A stretch of DNA of 64,000 nt, taken from NCBI GenBank assembly GCA_002433055.1, contig DJHJ01000040.1, positions 75,822 through 139,821 on the forward strand, given 5' to 3'. This stretch comes from Acidobacteriia bacterium UBA6623. GTDB lineage: Bacteria > Acidobacteriota > Terriglobia > Bryobacterales > UBA6623. A program made the position numbers and the translations under genes. Within the stretch, counting starts at the first letter, position 1; every line of letters starts with the position of its first letter. Under the pieces are notes generated by a model. It worked only from the letters and a program-made list of their open reading frames with translations, did not search any database and had not been told where the DNA came from. This document shows positions 18,816 to 26,825 of the stretch, one piece after another.

Positions 18816-19106
18816 CTACGGAACAAGATCTCGTGACACATCAATATGGTCGATAACACCGATCACGGCAGCATCGATCGGAGAACCGGGCAAATCCATG
18901 GCAGTCATAGCTGTCCAACCGTCCATCGCCAGCAAAACTTGATCACCTAAGCCAGCATCCATCGGGTCTACCGCAACCAAAGGAGTAACACTTTCGAGTG
19001 GCTCCCCCTGTAAATCAGCTGGTGCCACAATGAGCAACTTCAAGCCTTCATGGCTAGGATGCTTCTTAGTGGAAACAGTCTCGCCAACAACACGTCCTAT
19101 GATCAC
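18816..19106 (-). CDS. BMC pentameric shell protein (EutN/CcmL family), copy 1
   Basis: This is a 96-residue BMC-P vertex protein. Five subunits cap the corners of a polyhedral microcompartment shell. It starts MIIGRVVGETVSTKKHPSHEGLKLLIV, the family's N-terminal strand and loop. DPMDAGLGDQVLLAMD gives the conserved central GxGDxVL motif, and the C-terminal part is PIDAAVIGVIDHIDV. Its first four bases overlap the end of the preceding pentamer gene (ATGA), so translation is probably coupled. It is the third of three divergent pentamer genes in the operon. Confidence 0.93.
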   Translation of the reverse strand: MIIGRVVGETVSTKKHPSHEGLKLLIVAPADLQGEPLESVTPLVAVDPMDAGLGDQVLLAMDGWTAMTAMDLPGSPIDAAVIGVIDHIDVSRDLVP

Positions 19107-19402
19107 GTTGTAGTTCCTCGCCCAGTTAATCCATCTTGGTTTCGTCTGAAATCGTCTACAATCCCAACAATCGATGCATCCGTACCTACGCTTTCTGGTC
19201 TAAATGCAAAGGATGCCTCGCGGCCTCGACACCAGTAAACAATCTCTCTCGAACCAGCACCAACTGCGTCAAGGGCTACCAGTTCATGACCATTATCTCG
19301 ACCACTCGAGTCAATGGGCTGAATCACAATTAACTTCTGGCCTTGCAAAGATTCATTCTTCACAGAGCACCACAAACGCCCAACCACACGCCCCAAGCGC
19401 AT
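19103..19402 (-). CDS. BMC pentameric shell protein (EutN/CcmL family), copy 2
   Basis: This is a 99-residue BMC-P protein with the N-terminal MRLGRVVGRLWCSVKNESLQGQ segment, the central ALDAVGAGSREIVYWCRG motif and the C-terminal SVGTDASIVGIVDDF. It is the most divergent of the three copies: the usual GxGDxV is GAGSREIV, and it has two cysteines (LWCSV, YWCRG) that the others lack. It overlaps the following pentamer gene by 4 bp and starts 2 bp after the preceding one. Confidence 0.92.
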   Translation of the reverse strand: MRLGRVVGRLWCSVKNESLQGQKLIVIQPIDSSGRDNGHELVALDAVGAGSREIVYWCRGREASFAFRPESVGTDASIVGIVDDFRRNQDGLTGRGTTT

Positions 19403-19404
19403 AG

Positions 19405-19692
19405 TTAACCCTCTTTCCTAACTGGATCATCTAAGTCGAGCGAGTCAACGATGCCCACGATAGCCGTGTCAACCGGACTGTCCTTACAGTCCTCCGCCAT
19501 ACGAGCAGAACTACCTTGCACCGCAATAACTTGTTCACCAACACCTGCTCCCACGGTGTCTACGGCGACCCTAAAGTCATCTCTAGAGTTACCTCTAGGT
19601 GACTCTAATTGTAGGACGAGCAGCTTCCGCCCCTCCAAACGAGGGTCTTTGCGGGTAGCCACAACTGTACCTACGACACGCGCAAGAATCAT
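19405..19692 (-). CDS. BMC pentameric shell protein (EutN/CcmL family), copy 3
   Basis: This is a 95-residue BMC-P protein with MILARVVGTVVATRKDPRLEG at the N-terminus, DTVGAGVGEQVIAVQGSSAR in the centre and PVDTAIVGIVDSLDL at the C-terminus. It is the first pentamer gene after the hexamer gene (25 bp gap). Three distinct pentamers in a locus with a single hexamer suggest specialised vertices, as in other multi-pentamer compartments. Confidence 0.94.
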   Translation of the reverse strand: MILARVVGTVVATRKDPRLEGRKLLVLQLESPRGNSRDDFRVAVDTVGAGVGEQVIAVQGSSARMAEDCKDSPVDTAIVGIVDSLDLDDPVRKEG

Positions 19693-19717
19693 CCCAGGCG
19701 TCCTTCTTTAGCCTAAT

Positions 19718-19996
19718 TTACTTAGAATCGATATTGAAAATATCGTCCAAGCTAGTATGAGGTCTCGGAATCACATGGACAGCGAGAAGTTCACCAACAC
19801 GGCGAGCCGCTGCTGCACCTGCATCTGTGGCAGCTTTCACAGCAGCAACGTCACCACGACAAAGCACCGTGACGTATCCCGACCCTATCTTCTCCCAGCC
19901 AACCAACTTGACGTTGGCAGCTTTGACCATGGCATCTCCGGCTTCGATCAAAGCGACCAAGCCTCTTGTTTCAATCATTCCCAGGGCTTCGCCCAT
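19718..19996 (-). CDS. BMC hexameric shell protein (BMC-H)
   Basis: This is a 92-residue single-domain BMC protein; six subunits form the flat tiles of the shell. It opens with ALGMIETRGLVALIEAGDAMVKAANVKLVGW, the BMC signature. The pore loop KIGSG is at residues 36-40, followed by YVTVLCRGDVAAVKAATDAG. The GSG pore suggests passage of small polar metabolites. It is the only hexamer gene in the locus, and no tandem-domain BMC-T is present, so this shell would be minimal. It starts 24 bp after the aldolase stop. Confidence 0.97.
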   Translation of the reverse strand: MGEALGMIETRGLVALIEAGDAMVKAANVKLVGWEKIGSGYVTVLCRGDVAAVKAATDAGAAAARRVGELLAVHVIPRPHTSLDDIFNIDSK

Positions 19997-20020
19997 TGAA
20001 TTTACTACCTCCTCGGCATT

Positions 20021-20812
20021 CTATTGCCTCGCCCGTACAGCCTCCTCGACCAGTTGCAACAACTCGTCACGGGTAACCGTAAAGCGCTCTTCTTTGTCGG
20101 ACTGATTTCCTCCAGCAACAGTATCTTCAGCAGTAACCGGGCAGCCAGGCTGCTGTACAGAATTTGACTGGACGCCATAGCGCCCACGTGCTTGGAAAAG
20201 CTTGTCTACCTCACCACGCGGCAGAGAGCGGGCACCACCAAGCATCTCCGCAACAAAGTTGATCCGTGCGAAATGCTCCACAGTCTCCATTCGAAAGTAA
20301 GCCTGATGGACGTCTTTTCCGTAGCTGACAGCGCCATGATTAGCCAGTAATATTGCATCATATTTCGGAATTAAGGGCATCATTGGTTCAGTCAATGCCG
20401 GCGTGCCAGGCAAACCATAATCGGCCAGTGGAACACACCCCAAACCAATCACGACCTCCGGTAAAAGTGCTTTATTTAGAGAGAGCCCAGCACTCGCAAA
20501 ACCCGTCGCTACAGGCGGATGAGCGTGTACTACTGACATAACATCGGGGCGCAGTTTATAGATGGTCAGATGCATGGCAATTTCGGAAGTGCCTTCTAGG
20601 TTCCCCGAAAGTTTCTTTCCGTCATTGTCCAACACTATGAGATCATCTGGGCGCATCATCCCCTTACTCACACCTGTTGGCGTAGCTAAGATCCTCTCAT
20701 AGTCGAGGCGGATAGTGATGTTACCGTCGTTAGCAGCCACCCATCCCTTGTCGAAGACGAGTCTACCCACATCTACGATATCTTGCCTATACTCGCGCTC
20801 GGTTTTAACCAT
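20021..20812 (-). CDS. class II aldolase with C-terminal encapsulation-peptide-like helix (BMC signature enzyme)
   Basis: This is a zinc-dependent class II aldolase/adducin-family protein of the L-fuculose/rhamnulose-1-phosphate aldolase type. The metal histidines are in VVHAHPP and a further one in LLANHGAVSYG; the acid residue is in EGTSEIAMH. The core ends near residue 208. A Gln/Ser/Gly-rich linker then leads to a terminal amphipathic helix RFTVTRDELLQLVEEAVRAR. Such linker-plus-helix tails target cargo into BMC shells. It is the first gene of the operon. I start at ATG 20812 (MVKTEREYRQDIV); an upstream GTG/TTG-type extension to 20857 is hydrophobic and unlike the family. The likely products are an aldehyde such as lactaldehyde and DHAP. 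Confidence 0.92.
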   Translation of the reverse strand: MVKTEREYRQDIVDVGRLVFDKGWVAANDGNITIRLDYERILATPTGVSKGMMRPDDLIVLDNDGKKLSGNLEGTSEIAMHLTIYKLRPDVMSVVHAHPPVATGFASAGLSLNKALLPEVVIGLGCVPLADYGLPGTPALTEPMMPLIPKYDAILLANHGAVSYGKDVHQAYFRMETVEHFARINFVAEMLGGARSLPRGEVDKLFQARGRYGVQSNSVQQPGCPVTAEDTVAGGNQSDKEERFTVTRDELLQLVEEAVRARQ

Positions 20813-21076
20813 TCGGAACTCGTATCGTAGCGTGAGCCACAAAAGAATGTAAAGCAAATGGCAGTTATTGGTACTACTTCATAGGAAATCTGGTTAAGGA
20901 ATGAGCCCTTCAGGTTGACAACATAATTGTAAGTCCACAAACCCGTTGTAGTGGTCATTCTGAGTGTCATTGCGTTCGTGATATCTAATTATCAAAGTGG
21001 TCTCAATGCCAACTGAACACCACTGGAGACCAAATTATGAGGTGTCTTTTAGGGGGAACCTGTCACAATTGGAGTC

Positions 21077-21478
21077 ATGAGAAAAGTCGAGACACGACTC
21101 CGGGTACGATACGCCGAAACCGACCAGATGGGTATCGTCTACTACTCTAATTATCTAGTTTGGATGGAAGTCGGCCGTGTTGAGTACTGCAACCAAGCAG
21201 GGTTCCAATACCGTGACATGGAACGCAAGGGCGGTGTGATGCTAACGGTGACCGAAGCCCAGTGTACATACCGAGCAGCTGCAGAATTCGATGATGAAGT
21301 ACAGATCCTTACATGGGTTACTGACTTGCGTTCACGCAGCTTGCGCTTTGCCTACGAAATGCGGCGTGCCCGGAATTGTCAACTCCTTGCCACCGGTGCG
21401 ACCCAGCATTTGGTTTGCAACCTCGATGGAAAACCCGTCCGCCTCCCTAAGCAATACCGCTCTTTCTTTGACGTTTAG
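21077..21478 (+). CDS. YbgC-type acyl-CoA thioesterase (hotdog fold)
   Basis: The 133-residue hotdog protein belongs to the 4-hydroxybenzoyl-CoA thioesterase/YbgC family. The signature RYAETDQMGIVYYSNYLVWMEVGRVEY contains the Asp/Glu and His-position region; here the catalytic D is in ETDQMG and the family's usual H (HVY) is replaced by IVYYSNY, which is common in this subfamily. GGAG lies 6 bp before ATG 21077. It is divergent from the BMC operon and may share the 264-bp control region, but a functional link is not shown. It probably hydrolyses short or medium acyl-CoAs. Confidence 0.9.
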   Translation: MRKVETRLRVRYAETDQMGIVYYSNYLVWMEVGRVEYCNQAGFQYRDMERKGGVMLTVTEAQCTYRAAAEFDDEVQILTWVTDLRSRSLRFAYEMRRARNCQLLATGATQHLVCNLDGKPVRLPKQYRSFFDV

Positions 21479-21501
21479 CGCCGATCTTAACCAGCTTAAT
21501 T

Positions 21502-22080
21502 TCAAATGCTGGATTGCGAATCACTGAAAGGCTGAGAAACAGCGGATTTGGGCGGTGCCGGGTTTGGCTTATACAGACTCACCAAACATCCCCCAATAGC
21601 AGCAAGAAGTATTCCACCAACAAACTGCCAACGAATTCCCGACCATCCACCTACTGGAGGATGCATCACTATAGCTACAACCGCGTTCACGATCGGAGCC
21701 CCGGCAAAAATGATCGACATTACAACCGCAGGAGTTCCCTTCGCACCAAAGGCTAACAAGACACAAAAGGCGCCAATAGCACCAAAAACTCCGGCAATCA
21801 GCGATAGAGACGCTCCTTTGATTGGAAAGTTCCAATCAGATCCATTCAAAATCAGAACCGTAAGAGGAGCTAAAACTGCAGTCAAGAAATACGCAATACC
21901 AACAAATAAAAAAGCCTTGTAGCGACCGTTAGATGGGTCTCCCATAGCTATCTGTCCACTGTGTAGAAAGATGCCGTAAACACCCCATGCACCTACAGTC
22001 ATCAACGCATATACCAGCCAAGTCATCGCCGTTTGATTCATCTCTGTTACTCCATGCACTGTCACACTGCCACCACTCAC
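21502..22080 (-). CDS. EamA/DMT-like integral membrane protein
   Basis: The protein has up to 192 residues and about five hydrophobic helices (TWLVYALMTVGAWGVYGIFL, AFLFVGIAYFLTAVLAPLTVL, LSLIAGVFGAIGAFCVLLAFG, VVMSIIFAGAPIVNAVVAIVM, FVGGILLAAIGGCLVSLY). It resembles one half of a drug/metabolite transporter of the EamA type, followed by a polar Pro/Ser-rich tail. An ATG at 22041 (MNQTAMTW) is a better start than 22080, because the first 13 residues are not membrane-like. The transported substrate is unknown. Confidence 0.65.
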   Translation of the reverse strand: MSGGSVTVHGVTEMNQTAMTWLVYALMTVGAWGVYGIFLHSGQIAMGDPSNGRYKAFLFVGIAYFLTAVLAPLTVLILNGSDWNFPIKGASLSLIAGVFGAIGAFCVLLAFGAKGTPAVVMSIIFAGAPIVNAVVAIVMHPPVGGWSGIRWQFVGGILLAAIGGCLVSLYKPNPAPPKSAVSQPFSDSQSSI

Positions 22081-22385
22081 AATTCACTAACACGGAATCC
22101 GAAGCATATCCTTTTCAATCACAAGTCGCAAGCGTAAAAACCAAGACGCAAAAGATGAAAATAACCATTGATAAATGTTAAAGCATTAGGCTTCTGCAGT
22201 AACGAGTGTCATGTTCGGATGCAGCCCTCATTGACAGTCAATAATGACAGGTATGACCGTAGGAAGCTTTTAAATCAGGCCTAGTCCGCAAAAATCTGAC
22301 CAAATATTCTTCCCAAAAAGTACTTGACTGGTATCAGGGTGATGTATATACTTCAATAGGCGAACAAAATAGGAACAATATAAGA
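22081..22385. other. intergenic region holding the DUF72 gene promoter
   Basis: This 305-bp region lies between two divergent genes. Apart from the promoter at 22324-22352 I see no gene or RNA. The part next to the membrane-protein gene is AT-rich and may contain that gene's own promoter. Confidence 0.5.
22324..22352 (+). promoter_or_regulatory. sigma70-type promoter for the DUF72 gene
   Basis: TTGACT (22324-22329) and TATACT (22347-22352) are separated by exactly 17 bp. Both match the -35 and -10 consensus in five of six positions. Transcription would start near 22359, about 27 bp before ATG 22386. It is the best-formed promoter in the window. Confidence 0.75.
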
Positions 22386-23351
22386 ATGCTGAGCGAACAA
22401 ATGAAGTCTCAAATCAATATCGGGCCAGCTGGTTGGTCATATCAGAATTGGCAACATGTTGCTTGCCCTGTACCGCGACCAAGAGGCTTCCACGAAGTTT
22501 CCTACTTAGCAAACTATTTCCCAGTGATCGAGGTAAAAAGCTCCTTTGAGCAACCCTTGAGACCCGAGATCACTGCTGTTTGGCTAAAACAAGTAGAGCA
22601 TATTCCACAGTTTCAGTTTACCGCTAAACTATGTCGAATATTCACACACGAGTGCATACTACGCCGAGAAGATGTGAGAGCGGCCCAATACGGTTTTGCT
22701 CCACTCCTAGAGGCTGGACGACTTGGGGCCATACTAATGCAATTCCCATCGTCTTTTCGTGCCAGTAAAGAAAATCAAAACTATTTAACTCGTCTCCGAG
22801 AGGCGTTTCGAGATTTTCCATTGGTGGCCGAACTGCGTCATGTCGATTGGAACCAGGAAGATCTTCTGCGCCAACTAACCGATAGAGAAATTGGGTTCGC
22901 GAATATCGACCAACCTCAATCACCTCACTCAATGCCAGTTACAGCACACGCTACATCCCAAATCGGATACTTTCGCCTCCACGGGCGAAACTACGCCGAA
23001 TGGAATTCCTCCGCAAGTAACTCTTTTTCATTGCACAACGGAGCCTCGGAACAAACCCGTTACAACTATCTGTACTCGACGGAACAACTTGCGGCTTGGA
23101 GTTCTCGAATCAAAAGTGTTTCACAGCAAACTGTCAAAACATTTGTTGTAACCAATAATCACTTCCGTGGCCAAGCATTAGTTAACGCTTTACAGTTGAT
23201 GAGCATAATCTCAAATCGGCAGGTGAATGTCCCACCACAACTTCGCAACGCTTACTCCAAACTGATACCCATTACCAAAAACATACCGAAACGAAGGTCA
23301 CTGTTTATGTTTCCAGTCACCACAACTCGACACCAGTTAATTGCTAGCTGA
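22386..23351 (+). CDS. DUF72 (YecE) family protein
   Basis: This is a 321-residue TIM-barrel-like protein of the DUF72/YecE family, which has no proven function. Family marks are NIGPAGWSYQNW near the N-terminus, the VIEVKSSFEQPLRP segment (usually EVNSTFY), FQFTAKLCRIFTHE, the LGAILMQFPSSFR core, FPLVAELRHVDW, GYFRLHGRNYAEW and FVVTNNHFRGQALVNALQL at the C-terminus. All of these are present, so it looks complete. It is expressed from its own promoter and has no obvious operon partner. Confidence 0.9.
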   Translation: MLSEQMKSQINIGPAGWSYQNWQHVACPVPRPRGFHEVSYLANYFPVIEVKSSFEQPLRPEITAVWLKQVEHIPQFQFTAKLCRIFTHECILRREDVRAAQYGFAPLLEAGRLGAILMQFPSSFRASKENQNYLTRLREAFRDFPLVAELRHVDWNQEDLLRQLTDREIGFANIDQPQSPHSMPVTAHATSQIGYFRLHGRNYAEWNSSASNSFSLHNGASEQTRYNYLYSTEQLAAWSSRIKSVSQQTVKTFVVTNNHFRGQALVNALQLMSIISNRQVNVPPQLRNAYSKLIPITKNIPKRRSLFMFPVTTTRHQLIAS

Positions 23352-23371
23352 TCGAGTAAAGGTCAATCTTT

Positions 23372-23656
23372 CTAGTTTTCGGAACAGTAGGCACTCGAGG
23401 GGACCGTGTTGGTACATTCAATGCTCTCAGTCATGCCGGAAGAGATCGTTGCACAGGCCACATCAGTGGCCGTACGAGTTGCCTCTTCCTCCGTGGGAGC
23501 TCTCGCAATACTGCAATTGGTTGAGCCGTTATAAGTCATACAGACTTCGCACGAGTACTGTTGCAAACCCATGGTGGAGTATATAAGCAAACCCAGCACA
23601 AACAAACTGAATCCAATCGATAGTAAAGTGATCTTCGACACTTGCAGTATCGTCAT
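23372..23656 (-). CDS. small cysteine-rich membrane-anchored hypothetical protein
   Basis: I do not recognise a named family. Starting at ATG 23656 (preceded by ACGAG) it has 94 residues. One N-terminal hydrophobic helix (ITLLSIGFSLFVLGLLIYS) is followed by an outside domain of about 65 residues with seven cysteines, including CEVC and paired Cys near TDVACATI and SIECTN. The spacing suggests disulfides in the periplasm. The longer frame to 23854 overlaps the divergent bacilliredoxin gene and is unlikely to be used. It may be a lineage-specific envelope protein. Confidence 0.6.
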   Translation of the reverse strand: MTILQVSKITLLSIGFSLFVLGLLIYSTMGLQQYSCEVCMTYNGSTNCSIARAPTEEEATRTATDVACATISSGMTESIECTNTVPSSAYCSEN

Positions 23657-23823
23657 TATACTCGTAGTAACCAACAGTTTGAAATACCATGGGGCCAGGC
23701 ATTGGACACCTTTGGTTGAACTTTCGGCTAAAATTAGTGAAACTTTAGTACTTGGATAGTCCGATAGATAGCACTCAGTCCCAATTCTTATTAGGGCTGA
23801 CTGTCGCAGGGAAGGAATAGGGG

Positions 23824-24246
23824 ATGGCTTATCCAGAATACTTGATAGCCCCAATGAGAGAAGAGTTGTCGCGTTTGGGAGTCATTGAAACTCGTACCCC
23901 AGAACAGGTGGACGAAGTTCTGACTGCAAATAGCGGAACCGTTTTGATGGTGGTGAATTCGGTGTGTGGTTGTGCTGCCGGATCAGCAAGACCGGGAGTC
24001 ATCAAATCACTTGAAAGTGAAATAAAACCTGACAAGGTAGCTACGGTTTTCGCAGGTGGTGATATTGAAGCCGTATCACATGTGCGGCAGATCCTCTCGG
24101 ATCATCCACCATCGTCTCCATCGGTTGTGTTGTTTCGTGATGGCGCCCCAGTCTACATGCTTCACCGTCATGAGATTGAAGGTCGTGACCCATCGCAAAT
24201 TTCAGCAGCCCTACAGCAGGCTTACCAAGAGCATTGCTCAGCATGA
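23824..24246 (+). CDS. bacilliredoxin-like protein (BrxA/BrxB, YphP/YqiW family)
   Basis: This is a 140-residue thioredoxin-fold protein of the BrxA/BrxB family. The conserved CGC motif is present in VNSVCGCAAGSARPG (about residues 51-53). In Bacillus these proteins remove bacillithiol from S-bacillithiolated proteins; orthologues occur in bacteria with other low-molecular-weight thiols. The C-terminal part FRDGAPVYMLHRHEIEGRDPSQI is also typical. With the thioredoxin at 45.3 kb and the peroxiredoxin at 10.7 kb it belongs to the cell's thiol redox set; they are not in one operon. Confidence 0.9.
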   Translation: MAYPEYLIAPMREELSRLGVIETRTPEQVDEVLTANSGTVLMVVNSVCGCAAGSARPGVIKSLESEIKPDKVATVFAGGDIEAVSHVRQILSDHPPSSPSVVLFRDGAPVYMLHRHEIEGRDPSQISAALQQAYQEHCSA

Positions 24247-24433
24247 ACCACATGGAGAGCAATTCACTCGATCCCAGTTGGGCACTAGCAGACTGAGTCA
24301 ATCAGAGGTTGGCGGGAATACACGACCCTCCCCTGAAAACACGATCTGAGCTCACTAACTTGATAGTGTTGAACCGCGCAAAAAACAAACTATCTATGGA
24401 ATTGATTCAGGTGCACAAATGTCTGAAAACTGA

Positions 24434-25741
24434 CTACTCCGTCAGGTTTATACAACCCTTTTCCGCACTCCAAACAGTCCGCCCATGTACGATGGTCTCT
24501 ACCGGTCCGCCCTTAAATTCTCTGCGGTCAAATGGAGAGTTTTTACTCTTCGACTTTGATTCAGAGACATCAAAAGTCCAAGCACGATTAAGATCTAAAA
24601 TTGTAATATCCGCCTCAGCACCTTTTCGCAGTGTTCCCTGCATCAGGCCACCTATTACACTTGCTGGACCGGTCGTAAAAAGTTCAACCATGCGCATCAA
24701 ACTGATCGTACCAGGAACCACCAACCGTTCAAGCGACAGCCCCACTGACGTTTCCAGACCAGTTACACCAAATGGACAACGTTCAAATTCTTGTGCCTTC
24801 ATGTTGCCGGTGTGTGGTGCGTGATCCGTCGCAATTGCATCGATTACACCGTCTGCTAAACCCTCGATCGCAGCCTCTATATCCTGATCTGTACGCAACG
24901 GGGGTCGCATTTTATAGTTACTATCGTATCCGGGAATGTCCGTATCGACTAGCGTGAAGTGGTGAGGTGAGACCTCACAGGTAATTGGGATTCCGAGTTG
25001 TCGTGCTTGTCGCACAATAGCGATTGAGTTCCTTGTGGATATATGGGCGATGTGGCACCTAGCACCAGTTGACTCGGACAGAATAGCGTTACGCGCAACC
25101 ATTACATCTTCTGCACTGGAAGGAATGCCGCCTAATCCAAGCCTTGTGGCTTGATGACCTTCATGGATATCGCCACCCAAACTCAAGTTCAAATCTTCAC
25201 AGTGGTCGATAACAGTCATATCGAAAGAACTAGCGTATTGCATCGCTCTCCGCATCACACCTGAATTCATGACCGGTAATCCGTCGTCAGAGACAGCAAC
25301 AGCGCCGGCTTTCTTCATTGCTCCAATCTCAGCAAGCTGTTCTCCCTGGCTACCTTTCGTGACTGCACCAATCGGAAATACATTTACGATCGCTTTGCGC
25401 CGTGCCCGCTCGACAATAAAACTCGTCACCGTCGGACTATCATTCACTGGAATCGTATTAGGCATACAACAGACCGAAGTAAAACCACCAGCTGCCGCAG
25501 CTCGCGCACCTGACTCAATAGTCTCTGCATGTTCTATACCTGGCTCACGAAGATGCACATGGATGTCAATGAACCCTGGTGCAACAATCAATCCAGAAGC
25601 ATCTTTAACTTCAGCATCTGTTGCTTCAATCGCTCTATCAAGCGCTGCGATTCGCCCATCTTCTATCAGCACATCTAATACATCGTCCTGTCCAGAATCA
25701 GGATCAACAACGTGGCCATTCTTGATTAGTAGTTTGGTCAT
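24434..25741 (-). CDS. pyrC: dihydroorotase
   Basis: PyrC cyclises carbamoyl-aspartate to dihydroorotate in pyrimidine synthesis. The 435-residue class I enzyme has the metal motif DIHVHLREPG near residue 58, VIDHCED, CHIAHIST and the catalytic ATDHAPH near 305. The C-terminal composite domain (ADITILDLNRAWTF) is present. It follows pyrB by 54 bp and ends the pyrR-pyrB-pyrC operon. Confidence 0.96.
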   Translation of the reverse strand: MTKLLIKNGHVVDPDSGQDDVLDVLIEDGRIAALDRAIEATDAEVKDASGLIVAPGFIDIHVHLREPGIEHAETIESGARAAAAGGFTSVCCMPNTIPVNDSPTVTSFIVERARRKAIVNVFPIGAVTKGSQGEQLAEIGAMKKAGAVAVSDDGLPVMNSGVMRRAMQYASSFDMTVIDHCEDLNLSLGGDIHEGHQATRLGLGGIPSSAEDVMVARNAILSESTGARCHIAHISTRNSIAIVRQARQLGIPITCEVSPHHFTLVDTDIPGYDSNYKMRPPLRTDQDIEAAIEGLADGVIDAIATDHAPHTGNMKAQEFERCPFGVTGLETSVGLSLERLVVPGTISLMRMVELFTTGPASVIGGLMQGTLRKGAEADITILDLNRAWTFDVSESKSKSKNSPFDRREFKGGPVETIVHGRTVWSAEKGCINLTE

Positions 25742-25795
25742 TACAAAGATTACAGAGCACGCCGATCGAAAATATACAATTCTAATTGCACTTTG

Positions 25796-26752
25796 CTAGG
25801 ACACACCGCAAGCCCTCTCTAAAACAGCCATACGAACAGCTACACCGTTTTCAACCTGATTTAAGATCATCGAGCGGGGAAAATCAGCAACTTCAGAAGA
25901 AAGCTCGCGCCCTCTGTTTATCGGTCCCGGGTGCATCACAATGGCATCAGACTTGGCAAGTTTCAAATGCTCTATACCCAGTCCATAGAACTGAAAGTAT
26001 TCGTTCTTGGGAAATGGCAGCATATTTTGTCGTTCAAGCTGCACTCGTAACATCATAATAACGTCCGCACCAGTCACTGCATCCTCAATGTTGTGAGTCA
26101 AGCGGATACGCTCCGCCAGATGGGCCATATTAGGAGACAGCATCGTAGCAGGTCCACACAAAACAAGTTTCGCGCCAAATTTTGATAGGAGATGCACATT
26201 AGATCGTGCAACACGACTGTGTGCTATATCGCCGATAATCGCTACATTCAATCCGTCTAGTGAAGATTTGTTGTCAAGAATTGTGATTGCATCGAGCAAA
26301 GCTTGAGTAGGGTGTTCATGACGGCCATCACCAGCATTGACGATTGGTGTTGGCAAAAATCTAGACAGGAAGTGAGGTGCGCCAGATGCGGCATGACGCA
26401 TCACTATCGCGTCAGGGCGCATCGCCGAAAGAGTATTGAGCGTATCAACAAGCGTTTCCCCCTTTGATAAGCTCGAGCCTTGTGCCGAAATTGAGATCGT
26501 ATCTGCATCCAACCTTTTCGCTGCGATTTCAAAACTAGCACGTGTACGCGTTGACGACTCGAAAAATAGATTGACTATCGTTTTACCTCGCAATGTGTTC
26601 AGCTTTTTGACAGCTTCAGCCTGCATTGGCTGGTGATGCTGACTCCGGCTTAGAAGCCATTCCAGATCCTCTCGAGCTAAATTTTCAATATCTAATAAGC
26701 TTCGCCGAATAAGGTCGGAAGGTCTTTCAGAAAAGAATGAAGAAAGTGCCAT
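25796..26752 (-). CDS. pyrB: aspartate carbamoyltransferase catalytic chain
   Basis: PyrB makes carbamoyl-aspartate from carbamoyl phosphate and aspartate. The carbamoyl-phosphate motif FFESSTRTRASFE (about residue 52), the HPTQALLD motif and the HPGPINRG motif are all present. From ATG 26752 the protein has 318 residues; a GTG/ATG 21 bp upstream (26773) would add seven unlike-family residues, and GAGA lies just before 26752. No pyrI regulatory subunit is adjacent. Control is probably through the upstream pyrR. Confidence 0.95.
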   Translation of the reverse strand: MALSSFFSERPSDLIRRSLLDIENLAREDLEWLLSRSQHHQPMQAEAVKKLNTLRGKTIVNLFFESSTRTRASFEIAAKRLDADTISISAQGSSLSKGETLVDTLNTLSAMRPDAIVMRHAASGAPHFLSRFLPTPIVNAGDGRHEHPTQALLDAITILDNKSSLDGLNVAIIGDIAHSRVARSNVHLLSKFGAKLVLCGPATMLSPNMAHLAERIRLTHNIEDAVTGADVIMMLRVQLERQNMLPFPKNEYFQFYGLGIEHLKLAKSDAIVMHPGPINRGRELSSEVADFPRSMILNQVENGVAVRMAVLERACGVS

Positions 26753-26825
26753 CGGGTCTCGTTCTCGTATCACTCTATCTCATAGTCTGCTCTATCAAGT
26801 TCACAAGTGCTACAGTTCTGAATCC

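Noticed and set aside
21077..21478. Thioesterase as part of the BMC system
   Set aside because: It shares only a divergent region with the operon; housekeeping YbgC-type proteins occur widely, so I do not claim a link.
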